A stretch of DNA of 64,000 nucleotides from Lachnospiraceae bacterium. Lineage in GTDB: Bacteria; Bacillota; Clostridia; Lachnospirales; Lachnospiraceae. The DNA is taken from contig CAJTEY010000012.1 in NCBI GenBank assembly GCA_910575775.1, forward strand, positions 1-64,000, in the 5' to 3' direction. The stretch's first letter is position 1, and the number at the start of each line of letters is the position of its first letter. Below the pieces are notes generated by a model. The model did no database searches and was not told the origin of the DNA. It was given only the letters and a program-made list of their open reading frames with translations. Positions 6,284 to 14,428 of the stretch are shown here, one piece after another. The translations under genes were made by a program, and so were the position numbers.

Positions 6284-8391
6284 GGTGCTTTTGCCATATT
6301 ATCGAGTGTGCTTGCTATTCCTTTTTTAATTGTATAGATTGTTGCTCCGTAGTAACACGCCAAAATCAGCACCACCAACAGACTGGGAATCAATACGCCA
6401 AATTGGAATCCGATACTGCTCATATAAGTGAATACCTTGTATCCATATCGTACAACAAACGAATAAATCAGCAGCAATGCAATGACAAACGCAACAAGAC
6501 ACGGGGCAAAGAAATAGCACTGACTTTGCCTGCCCACCATCTTTACAATGTCGTCCCGGTCTGTTCCCATCTGATACAAAATTCTATACTGCGTATGCTG
6601 GTCAATAGAATCCGTTGTGAGATGCAGAGCCAAAACGGTCATGCAGATGATGAAGAAAATAATCCCGGAATAAATGCCAAGCAGCCGGACGCTGGTTGCA
6701 GTCAAAACAACATCGTTGTTCTCCTGCGTCCGAAAGCGAATCGGATCAATAAAGCTGATGTAATGTCGGTCTGACTGATACTTGGTTTCATATTGCTCAA
6801 ACAGATAAGGATAGCGGTTCTTGAAAGAAGCTGCAATTTCATCCCGGGCTGTATCGCAAAGATTGTACGGGACTGTTGTTTCTGTATTTGCATAATAGCA
6901 GGTTCGCGCAAGATGGAGATTGTCGCACACGGAATCGGGGAACACAAGGATAGAATCGTCGTGATGGAACAGGTAGGTTCCCAACGGGTCATTGCAAATC
7001 GCCCTATCTGCCAGTTCAAGGATTATCCCATCGTCCAGCCTGATAGACCGCCTTTCGCTGCCGATGCTGCCCGCGACATTTTCCATGTCCATCTCATAGT
7101 CCAGATGCATGAAAAATTCGTTCTCTGCCAACTGAACCGGCTCCATTCCTGCCATTCTCCGCATATCGTTATAATCGGAAATCCGCATAGCCAGCCTTGG
7201 CAGATCGCACCAATATTCTCTGGTATCAACGGTGTTAAAATCACTCTCCCACACAAAGTAACTGCGCTGGGACACATCTTCCGACACAGTAATATCATGC
7301 TCTTGCAGGATTTCATTTACAAAGGAGAAGTCGATCTGCGGAATATCGTCTATCTCGTCAATATACATATAGGTGTTGTAGATCATAACATCGTAAGGCA
7401 TACGGTAGTCCAGATAGCCCGTGGTGATCTCCGCCAGCATGGGCAGGATGACAAAGGCCACAAGAGCAATCGTGATTGCCAAAGTTGAGATGGAAAGTAC
7501 TTTGGCGGTTGAGGACACCTTTTGAAACAGGTTGCCCAGCAGAACGGAATTAATGTTGCGGTTCTTCCACCTTTTGCACCGCCGGATTGCAATTATGATG
7601 AATGTAACCGCATGATACAGGGCAAATATGCCAACAATCGCTGCCACGACAGCAACTGTCTGATAGCGGTTACTGATTTCTTCCGGAATACTCCTGGCAT
7701 AAATACCGCTCATGCTTGTGAACTGATAAAGCACCACGCCCACAATACCATAACAGAGCACAGCTATGAGAAGTGAAACGATGTAATATCGTTTTTTCTT
7801 GTTCTGACCCTCGTTGATCCTCTTTTCGTTCAGCAAGTCTATGAGCTTGATTTTATAAATCCTGCGGACGTTCCACACGCCTACAAGGAGAAAAGAGGCG
7901 GCGAAGAACAACAGCGTCACAAATATCGTGTCAGGATAAAAACCCAGCCGGAAAGAGGCTGTGGCGGTGATCGTCCGCATGACAAATGTTGTTATAATCC
8001 CGGACAGAACTGTTCCCACAATGCACCCAGCGGCCACAGCCGCCATGCCAAACACAAAGGTTTCTCCAAAGAAGTGTTTTGCAACGGTGCGCTGCTCCAT
8101 ACCGAGAATCATATAGACCGAAAATTCCCGGCTACGCTGTTTCAGCATATAATTGTTGATATAGCGAATCAGTGCAACAAAGATAACCGAAATTGCCAGC
8201 ACCGCATAGCGGATTGTATTTTGGAACAGGGCAAGAGAGTAATTGCCGTCACTCCCCAAAATGTCATTGTATCTGCTGGTCAGGGAGAGAAAGGCAAAGA
8301 ACAAAGTGCTGCTGATAACCAGGGTAAAGAAGTAAATCAAATAGTCACGCAATGCCTTTTTGATATTATTTCGGAACAGTTTATCATACAT
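6280..8391 (-). CDS. BceB-type ABC transporter permease
   Basis: A 703-aa FtsX-superfamily permease with the BceB layout: about ten transmembrane helices and a large extracellular domain of roughly 200 residues (around 310-520) between helices 7 and 8. Conserved features are the start MYDKLFRNNIKKALRDYLIYFFTL, the cytoplasmic QRSREFSVYMILGM segment after helix 2, and the C-terminal permease repeat. With the adjacent ATPase it should free lipid II-cycle intermediates from peptide antibiotics such as bacitracin and report flux to the sensor kinase. It overlaps the ATPase gene by 8 bp and is the last gene of the module. Confidence 0.9.
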   Translation of the reverse strand: MYDKLFRNNIKKALRDYLIYFFTLVISSTLFFAFLSLTSRYNDILGSDGNYSLALFQNTIRYAVLAISVIFVALIRYINNYMLKQRSREFSVYMILGMEQRTVAKHFFGETFVFGMAAVAAGCIVGTVLSGIITTFVMRTITATASFRLGFYPDTIFVTLLFFAASFLLVGVWNVRRIYKIKLIDLLNEKRINEGQNKKKRYYIVSLLIAVLCYGIVGVVLYQFTSMSGIYARSIPEEISNRYQTVAVVAAIVGIFALYHAVTFIIIAIRRCKRWKNRNINSVLLGNLFQKVSSTAKVLSISTLAITIALVAFVILPMLAEITTGYLDYRMPYDVMIYNTYMYIDEIDDIPQIDFSFVNEILQEHDITVSEDVSQRSYFVWESDFNTVDTREYWCDLPRLAMRISDYNDMRRMAGMEPVQLAENEFFMHLDYEMDMENVAGSIGSERRSIRLDDGIILELADRAICNDPLGTYLFHHDDSILVFPDSVCDNLHLARTCYYANTETTVPYNLCDTARDEIAASFKNRYPYLFEQYETKYQSDRHYISFIDPIRFRTQENNDVVLTATSVRLLGIYSGIIFFIICMTVLALHLTTDSIDQHTQYRILYQMGTDRDDIVKMVGRQSQCYFFAPCLVAFVIALLLIYSFVVRYGYKVFTYMSSIGFQFGVLIPSLLVVLILACYYGATIYTIKKGIASTLDNMAKAP

Positions 8392-9148
8392 TCGTCTGTC
8401 CTCCCCCCATCATGGTGAGAACGTCCAGAATCTTTTCAAAGAACACCTTGCGGGAATCCTGACCCTTCAAAATCTCGGTAAAAATTACCCCATCCCGCAA
8501 GAACAGGATACGGTTGGCGTAGCTGGCAGAAAAGGCGTCATGCGTTACCATCAAAATCGTTGCCCCCAGCTGCCCGTTGATACTCTGCATGGTACTGAGC
8601 AGCATTTGAGAGGAATGACTGTCTAAAGCCCCGGTAGGTTCATCGGCCAGAATCAGCCTGGGTTTATTGATGATGGCTCTGGCACAGGCGCAGCGTTGCT
8701 TTTGTCCGCCTGACACCTGATAGGGGTATTTGTCCAGAATGTCCGTAATGTTGAGCGTCTCTGCCATCTCCCGCACTTTTCCGTCAATCTGCTCCACTGG
8801 CACATTGTTGATCGTCAGGGCCAGCGCAATATTTTCGGAAATTGTCAGCGTGTCCAGAAGATTAAAGTCTTGAAAGACAAAGCCGAGGTTTTCCCTGCGA
8901 AACCGGGCCAATGCCTTTTCCTTGATTTCGGTTACATCGGTTCTGTCCAGATAGATGTGCCCCGCACTGACCGTATCAATCGTGGAGATGCAGTTCAGCA
9001 GCGTTGTCTTGCCGGAGCCAGACGCACCCATAATGCCGACAAATTCACCCTCGTTCACAGAAAAACTAATGTCATTGATCGCCTTTGTGATATTCCCCTG
9101 ATTTCCGTAGAATTTCTGGATATGATCCAGCTTCAAAATTTCATTCAT
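8384..9148 (-). CDS. BceA-type ABC transporter ATPase
   Basis: A 254-aa ATPase: Walker A GASGSGKTT (residues 41-49), Q-loop VFQDFNLLD, signature VSGGQKQR, Walker B LILADEPTGALDS, H-loop MVTHD. It belongs to the MacB/LolD-type ATPases and pairs with the BceB-like permease. The ATG at 9148 is chosen over an upstream in-frame TTG because GGAGGTG ends 6 nt before it. A BceR-like operator lies about 70 nt upstream, and a hairpin separates it from the kinase gene. Confidence 0.93.
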   Translation of the reverse strand: MNEILKLDHIQKFYGNQGNITKAINDISFSVNEGEFVGIMGASGSGKTTLLNCISTIDTVSAGHIYLDRTDVTEIKEKALARFRRENLGFVFQDFNLLDTLTISENIALALTINNVPVEQIDGKVREMAETLNITDILDKYPYQVSGGQKQRCACARAIINKPRLILADEPTGALDSHSSQMLLSTMQSINGQLGATILMVTHDAFSASYANRILFLRDGVIFTEILKGQDSRKVFFEKILDVLTMMGGGQTNV

Positions 9149-9167
9149 TGGGTTCACCTCCAAAGCC

Positions 9168-9173
9168 ATTGTA
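9168..9173 (-). promoter_or_regulatory. Possible -10 element of the bceAB promoter
   Basis: TACAAT on the minus strand, 20 nt upstream of the ATPase start, without a good -35 at 17 nt. A weak -35 fits an activator-dependent promoter driven from the operator at 9218-9231. The implied leader is very short, so this is tentative. Confidence 0.3.
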
Positions 9174-9217
9174 AACGAAACCGGCTTGCATTTGTATCAA
9201 GTTTTCTTACAAAACTC

Positions 9218-9231
9218 TTACAGAATTGTAA
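9218..9231. promoter_or_regulatory. BceR-like operator
   Basis: TTACA-GAAT-TGTAA, a perfect inverted repeat matching the TNACA-N4-TGTAA consensus that I recall for BceR-type response regulators. A further CTTACAAAA half lies beside it (about 9207-9215). It sits upstream of the ATPase/permease genes and downstream of the kinase stop, as expected for autonomous activation of bceAB. Confidence 0.7.
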
Positions 9232-9234
9232 GAA

Positions 9235-9258
9235 GTGCAGGGCCGGTCAGCCCTGCAC
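9235..9258 (-). terminator. Hairpin at the end of the kinase gene
   Basis: GTGCAGGGC (9235-9243) pairs perfectly with GCCCTGCAC (9250-9258). The stem includes the kinase stop codon and is followed on the minus strand by TTCTTAC. It probably limits read-through from regulatory genes into the transporter genes, making the latter depend on their own promoter. Confidence 0.5.
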
Positions 9259-10263
9259 CTGATGGATGAAATCATTGATATGAAAAGAAAGCCGGATGGC
9301 TGTGCCTTGTCCCGTGGAATCAGCACACAACCCAATGTCCAGCTTATCGCATAGCCGCTTGCACAGATATAGGCCGATGCCGGTTGCATTCCGGGCAGCA
9401 TTTCTCCCGTTTTTTCCAGTGAATCCCTTTTCAAAAATGCGGGGGAGGTCGCCGGCCTCAATGCCGATGCCATTGTCCTGAACGCATAAAACAGTGTCAG
9501 TCCCTTGCCGCGCAGTAAAGAAACTTATGACGGGCTGCTCTGTTCGATACTTGACCGAATTTACAATAAGCTGGTTGAGAATAAAGCACAGCCACTTTTC
9601 ATCAGAGTAAACGGTATCATCTGTTTCTTGCAAATCAATGTTGATGCCATTTTGCAGGAGCATATACTTGTTTTCAGCGATTGCCTGATGGACAACATCA
9701 AACAATCGAATTTCCCGCACAGAGTAGTCCTTTTCCGTATGTTCGCTGCGGGCGTAGTAAAGAGCCTGCTCCGTAAAGCGGTTTATTGCTTCAAGTTCCA
9801 CCAACAATTCTTTTGTCAGGCTGGAACGGTGATTTTCGCAAAGAAGCCTCATAGCGGTAATGGGTGTTTTGATTTCATGTACCCACTGTTCTATGTTGTC
9901 TTTGTACTCTACACGCTCCCGCTTGACTGCACTGATTTGCTCCAGCATGGATTTCCCGGCCATTTTCAAAATCTGATAATACACCTGGTCGTCAGCCTGT
10001 TCCGGCTTGTCCATGACTTCGGCAATCAGGTATCGTTCTTCTAATTGCTCCGCTATATGCAGCAGTTCGTCCAATACCGCTTTGCGGTCACGGTAGGACT
10101 TCCAGAGCCACGCCGCTAAAACGAGCAGCCAGATTGTTAAAACGAGAAAAATACTATCAAGACTGTTCCCGTTTACCCACAAAAACACAGCCAAAGCAAT
10201 CATGCAGAGAAAATTCAGGAACAAAAGAGGTGTTTTCTGCTTCCAATAGATTTTGCCATTCAT
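9247..10263 (-). CDS. BceS-type intramembrane-sensing histidine kinase
   Basis: A 338-aa kinase with two closely spaced helices (about residues 11-30 and 37-55) and almost no extracellular loop, the hallmark of intramembrane-sensing kinases that depend on a Bce transporter for input. H-box VHEIKTPITAM (His129); N-box LNQLIVNSVKY; G1 VQDNGIGIEAGDL; G2 ATGIGLYLCKRL. It phosphorylates the neighbouring response regulator. The start overlaps the regulator stop by 4 bp. Confidence 0.92.
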   Translation of the reverse strand: MNGKIYWKQKTPLLFLNFLCMIALAVFLWVNGNSLDSIFLVLTIWLLVLAAWLWKSYRDRKAVLDELLHIAEQLEERYLIAEVMDKPEQADDQVYYQILKMAGKSMLEQISAVKRERVEYKDNIEQWVHEIKTPITAMRLLCENHRSSLTKELLVELEAINRFTEQALYYARSEHTEKDYSVREIRLFDVVHQAIAENKYMLLQNGINIDLQETDDTVYSDEKWLCFILNQLIVNSVKYRTEQPVISFFTARQGTDTVLCVQDNGIGIEAGDLPRIFEKGFTGKNGRNAARNATGIGLYLCKRLCDKLDIGLCADSTGQGTAIRLSFHINDFIHQVQG

Positions 10264-10928
10264 AGTGTGTACCCCTGCCGGTGCTTTGTCCTGATAAAAT
10301 CTGTCAGACCGATAGATGCCAGCTTCTCACGGATGCGGTTAATGTTGACGCTCAGTGCGTTATCATCCACATAAACCTGATTGTCCCACAGATATTCTAC
10401 GATGTCGGCGCGGGGGCAGATCCTCCCGGCGTGTTTGAAAAGATAGCACAGAATTTTCAGCTCATTCTTTGTCAAATCAACTTGTCGGCCCGCATATTCC
10501 AATTTGCCGCTGTCCAGATGAAGAACCGCCCCCTGACAGGAGAGGTCGGATTGGGTTGCCGCAGGATAAGCCCGCTTTAGTAGGGATGCAATTTTTGCCA
10601 GCAGGATTGCCGTGTTATAGGGCTTTGTGATAAAAGCGTCACCACCCAGCATAATGCTTTTCAACTCGTCCATGTCTGTGGCGCAGCTTGTCACAAAAAT
10701 GATCGGCACATTGGAAAAACTGCGTATTTGAGAACAGAGGGTAAAGCCATCGGTTTGCGGCAGTTTAATGTCCAACAGTATCAGGTGGGGCTGAACATCC
10801 TTGACTTTCTTGATAACGGAAAAAAAGTCTATAGCGGCAAAAGCCTCATAACTGTTCCCCTCTAAAAGCGTGATAAGTTCTGCCCGGATAACAGGATCGT
10901 CCTCAATGACGAAAATCTTTTGTTTCAC
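10260..10928 (-). CDS. BceR-type response regulator (OmpR family)
   Basis: A 222-aa protein with a receiver domain (IEDD at 8-11, phosphoacceptor Asp53 in LLDIKLPQTDG, conserved Thr and Lys in FVTS and FITKPYN) and a C-terminal winged helix (LTKNELKILCYLF..YVDDNALSVNINRIREKL). The start is taken as the GTG at 10928 because GGGGGTGG lies just before it; an in-frame TTG 15 nt upstream overlaps that site. It is the first gene of the BceRSAB-type module and probably binds the site at 9218-9231. Confidence 0.92.
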   Translation of the reverse strand: MKQKIFVIEDDPVIRAELITLLEGNSYEAFAAIDFFSVIKKVKDVQPHLILLDIKLPQTDGFTLCSQIRSFSNVPIIFVTSCATDMDELKSIMLGGDAFITKPYNTAILLAKIASLLKRAYPAATQSDLSCQGAVLHLDSGKLEYAGRQVDLTKNELKILCYLFKHAGRICPRADIVEYLWDNQVYVDDNALSVNINRIREKLASIGLTDFIRTKHRQGYTL

Positions 10929-11063
10929 TGTGCCCACCCCCAACGAGATAATTATATCATACCTGTGGATAACTTCAATGGAATGTACTATCTGCCGCGA
11001 TGAGGAATGAATTTCATCATTTCTGTCACCCCGACGCTGTTTCTCATTTTATAAAAGCTGCAT

Positions 11064-13478
11064 TTACGACATAAGCAATTCAATTTCTGACTGTTTTTCC
11101 AACAGCTCCGCCGGGATATAATTCTCTTTCATTTCCCTTCCGTTGACCGTGAGCCTCTTACACCCCGACTCGACATGTCCCGGATTCCTGACCACGATAT
11201 GCAGATGGTTTCCCCTGAAATCTTTCTCAATCTCAAAATATTCCCATTCCTTCGGAACAGCGGGTGCAATCTTAAGTCCCTTAAAATCAGGGCGCATCCC
11301 CAATATTCCCTCCACGCATCCCACCATAACCGTGGAAGCGGTTCCTGTCAGCCAGTGCACATGAGATCGTCCAAAATGCGGGCTGTCCTTTCCTTCCGTA
11401 AACTGTCCATAACAATAAGGTTCCAATCTGCGGATCTGCGCCCGGTCATTTTGAGCTGCCGGTGCGTTTTCCATAAAGTATGTGAAAGCCCGCTCTCCAT
11501 GTCCCCTCAGCGCCTCTGCAAGGATAATCCACCCCTGTGACTGCGAAAAAATACCTGCATTCTCCTTGGTTCCCGCATTGTAAATCACGGCAAGCGCACC
11601 ATCAAAAGCATGCTTATGGTAAGGCGGATCCATCAATAGCGCGCCATATTCCGTATTCAGCCGCTCGAACACCGTATTCAGCGCCGCATCTGCCTGCTCT
11701 TCCGAAGCGAACCCGCTGATGACCGCCCAGCTCTGAGGATTCAGCCACATATTTGCTTCAGGATCCGAACGCTTTCCGATGATCTCTCCCTTTTCCGTAA
11801 ATCCGCGGATGAATCTGTCCTCGTTCCAGCACAAATCCTGTATGACCGCGCCCAGCTTTTCCCGCTCCTCGTCCAAATACCCGATGTAGTCTCCATCCTC
11901 TTTATAGATCGCAAACTGCTTCATAATTGACATGGCGAGATAGAACTGCAGTGCCACAAAAACAGACTCCCCGTCTTTGCCGAGCCTTAAGCAGTCATTC
12001 CAATCTGCGTACAGTCCTGCCGGCATACCATGAGGTCCCAAATGACTTGCAGAAAAGTCAACCGCCCGTTTCAGATGTTCATATACTGTCCCCTCATCCC
12101 TGTTGGCAAAGGGGATCACCTCGTCGACAAACGAAAGATCTCCTGTCTCGGAAACGTATTTATAGACAGTAGGAAACAGCCATAATGCATCGTCCGCACG
12201 ATATGCCGGATGCCCGGTCGCCTGCACATAAGACGGATCATCCGGTGTGTCCTCCCTGCCTGCCCTGTGGGTAAATTTGACAAGAGGCAGACCGCCGCCG
12301 TTATCCACCTGTGCGGAAAGCATAAAGCGGATTTTTTCCACTGCCATCTCCGGCGCCAGATGGATTACACCCTGAATATCCTGCACAGTATCTCGATATC
12401 CATACCCGTTCCGAAGACCGCAATAAGTAAAGGAAGCCGCCCGTGACCAGATAAAAGTCATAAAACAGTTGTAAGCATTCCATGTATTGATCATGGTATT
12501 AAACTCCGGACTTGGCGTTTTGACCTGAAAGTGGGAAAGTTTTTCATGCCAATAAGCAATCAGCTCCTCCCATTCCTTCCGACAGCTTTCCTCCGGCCTT
12601 TGATAACGCTCCAAAATCTTTCCGGCCTCGGCGTCTTTCTTCATGCCAAGAATAAATGCTATATGTTTCGTCTCTCCCGGCGCCAGAGCAATCCGGGCGG
12701 CAAGAGCCCCGCAGCCGTTTTCATTGTAATTGAGCTCTCCTCCGAGATCCCCGGACGCCACACCGACAGGATTATTGTAACCATGATATCTTCCTAAAAA
12801 AGCTTCTCTGTCTCCGCAGTACGAAGAAACCTCTGCCCCTGCCAAACCAAAAAAGCGCTCAATTACAATCTTGTCGTCTATGTTCTCTCCTTCCCCAAGA
12901 GTGTCCAGATTTCCATGAATCCGCTGGCAGATCCGGTTGCCGTTAAAAAGAGTTCTGGTGATAAACTGAGAATATTGCAGATTTACCTGATCATGCTCAT
13001 AATTATTGACATTTGTAAATTCCGCATATCCTGTAATCGTCAGATTTCTCGTAATCCCGGATCGATTCGTCACCTGCAAATTCCAGACTTCATAGGCCCT
13101 GTCAAGCGGCACATAATATAGCGCCTCGGAATGAATCCCTCCGTAATCCGCCGTCATTTTTGTGTATGCCGTCCCGTGGCGGCACTCGCTTTTATAATCT
13201 GCAAGCTCCTTTCCCACCGGCTGCCAGGAAGCGGACCAATAATCTTTACTTTCATTGTCTCGGATATAAATGTAACGCCCCGGCTGATCAAAATGATTGA
13301 AAATATAGCGCAGAATCCTTCCGTTTGCACCAGATTTGGCAAAACTGTACCCACCGGCATTATTGGAAATGACAGCGCCATACTCCGGGGAACCGAGATA
13401 GTTTGCCCAAGGTGCCGGCGTATCCGGCCGCTCAATCACATATTCCCGTTTCGTATCATCAAAATAGCCAAACTTCAT
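11064..13478 (-). CDS. GH94 beta-glucan disaccharide phosphorylase, cellobiose phosphorylase-like
   Basis: An 804-aa GH94 enzyme. The start MKFGYFDDTKREYVI..RPDTPAPWANYLGS and QPGRYIYIRDN..DYWSASWQPV are the classic N-terminal beta-sandwich motifs of cellobiose-type phosphorylases. The (alpha/alpha)6 domain has GYGYRDTVQD and GLYADWNDCLRLG; the Asp in ADWND, near residue 490, is the general acid. It splits a beta-linked disaccharide with phosphate to give an alpha-glycose 1-phosphate plus a free sugar, in the cytoplasm. The tail EGKDSPHFGRSHVHWLTGTA differs from the cellobiose enzymes I remember, so the substrate (cellobiose, longer cellodextrin, or an N-acetylated disaccharide) is open. It is divergent from the AraC gene at 13688. 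Confidence 0.85.
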   Translation of the reverse strand: MKFGYFDDTKREYVIERPDTPAPWANYLGSPEYGAVISNNAGGYSFAKSGANGRILRYIFNHFDQPGRYIYIRDNESKDYWSASWQPVGKELADYKSECRHGTAYTKMTADYGGIHSEALYYVPLDRAYEVWNLQVTNRSGITRNLTITGYAEFTNVNNYEHDQVNLQYSQFITRTLFNGNRICQRIHGNLDTLGEGENIDDKIVIERFFGLAGAEVSSYCGDREAFLGRYHGYNNPVGVASGDLGGELNYNENGCGALAARIALAPGETKHIAFILGMKKDAEAGKILERYQRPEESCRKEWEELIAYWHEKLSHFQVKTPSPEFNTMINTWNAYNCFMTFIWSRAASFTYCGLRNGYGYRDTVQDIQGVIHLAPEMAVEKIRFMLSAQVDNGGGLPLVKFTHRAGREDTPDDPSYVQATGHPAYRADDALWLFPTVYKYVSETGDLSFVDEVIPFANRDEGTVYEHLKRAVDFSASHLGPHGMPAGLYADWNDCLRLGKDGESVFVALQFYLAMSIMKQFAIYKEDGDYIGYLDEEREKLGAVIQDLCWNEDRFIRGFTEKGEIIGKRSDPEANMWLNPQSWAVISGFASEEQADAALNTVFERLNTEYGALLMDPPYHKHAFDGALAVIYNAGTKENAGIFSQSQGWIILAEALRGHGERAFTYFMENAPAAQNDRAQIRRLEPYCYGQFTEGKDSPHFGRSHVHWLTGTASTVMVGCVEGILGMRPDFKGLKIAPAVPKEWEYFEIEKDFRGNHLHIVVRNPGHVESGCKRLTVNGREMKENYIPAELLEKQSEIELLMS

Positions 13479-13687
13479 ACATAACCTCCTGTCACTTTTT
13501 TCACAAGTATAGGCAATTATGGGATTCCGATATACAATGCTATATACAAAAATGTCAGATTCATGCTATAATAGCCGCAACAGTCTGCGCCAAAGAATTG
13601 TTTGCGCTTCTGAGAACATGCCCTGGCAATGCAACATCCATAAACACTGCCGGAAAGCACCACAAAGGCAGCATAAGGAAAACGTAT

Positions 13688-14428
13688 ATGAATTTACGAA
13701 ACGAATGGTTTCAATCAGAACTGCAAAAGAGTGAGGAATCTGTCCCCCACCGTCCACTGGAAGAGGAGTATTCTTTTTATCAGGCCGTCACTTCCGGCGA
13801 TATAGACTTCGTGCAAAAAAATTGTAGAGAGAATATTTTTACCAACCCTGAGGGCATGGGCATCCTCTCTACAAACTCTCTGACCAATATAAAATATCAT
13901 TTTGTTGTCACAGTCGCCATGATTACACGGCGCTGTGTAGAAGCCGGTATGGAATTAGAACAGGCATTCCGGCTCAGCGACTTCTATATTTTGAAAATGG
14001 ATTCCTACTCTTCCATCGAGGCTGTCTCAAAACTCCACAGCCAGATGGTTCTCGACTATACCAGAAAAATGCTTCTGGTCAAAAAGAGCAATGCCCTGTC
14101 AAAGCCGGTTGTCCTCTGCATGGACTATATATACAGCCATATCAATCGCAGAATCACGGTGGAAGATCTTGCCGAACATGCCTCGCTCTCTCCCAGCTAT
14201 CTCTCCCGGCTTTTTAAGAAAGAGCTCTCCATTTCCATCAGCGATTACATTTGCGAAACGAAAATTGAAAAGGCCCAGCATCTGTTAAAGTATTCCGATT
14301 ACAGTATGGTTGACATTGCAAATTATCTGGCATTTTCTTCCCAGAGCCATTTTATCCAGACTTTTAAAAAGCTGATCGGCGTGACTCCAAAAAAATACCG
14401 GGATCACTATTATCGTACTTCCTGGTAA
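13688..14428 (+). CDS. AraC-family transcriptional regulator
   Basis: A 246-aa protein. The C-terminal 100 residues form two helix-turn-helix motifs (RITVEDLAEHASLSPSYLSRLFKKEL and YSMVDIANYLAFSSQSHFIQTFKKLIGVTPKKYR). The N-terminal part contains GMGILSTNSLTNIKYHFVVTVAMITR, a domain common in Lachnospiraceae AraC proteins next to glycosidase genes, without a recognised ligand pocket. The ATG at 13688 has AAGGAAA upstream; the longer open frame from 13403 lies over the divergent phosphorylase gene and is rejected. It lies between two GH94 genes on the other strand and probably regulates one or both. Confidence 0.88.
   Translation: MNLRNEWFQSELQKSEESVPHRPLEEEYSFYQAVTSGDIDFVQKNCRENIFTNPEGMGILSTNSLTNIKYHFVVTVAMITRRCVEAGMELEQAFRLSDFYILKMDSYSSIEAVSKLHSQMVLDYTRKMLLVKKSNALSKPVVLCMDYIYSHINRRITVEDLAEHASLSPSYLSRLFKKELSISISDYICETKIEKAQHLLKYSDYSMVDIANYLAFSSQSHFIQTFKKLIGVTPKKYRDHYYRTSW

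Noticed and set aside
13403..13687. Upstream extension of the AraC gene
   Set aside because: It overlaps the 5' end of the divergent phosphorylase and has no AraC homology; the ATG at 13688 has a ribosome site.
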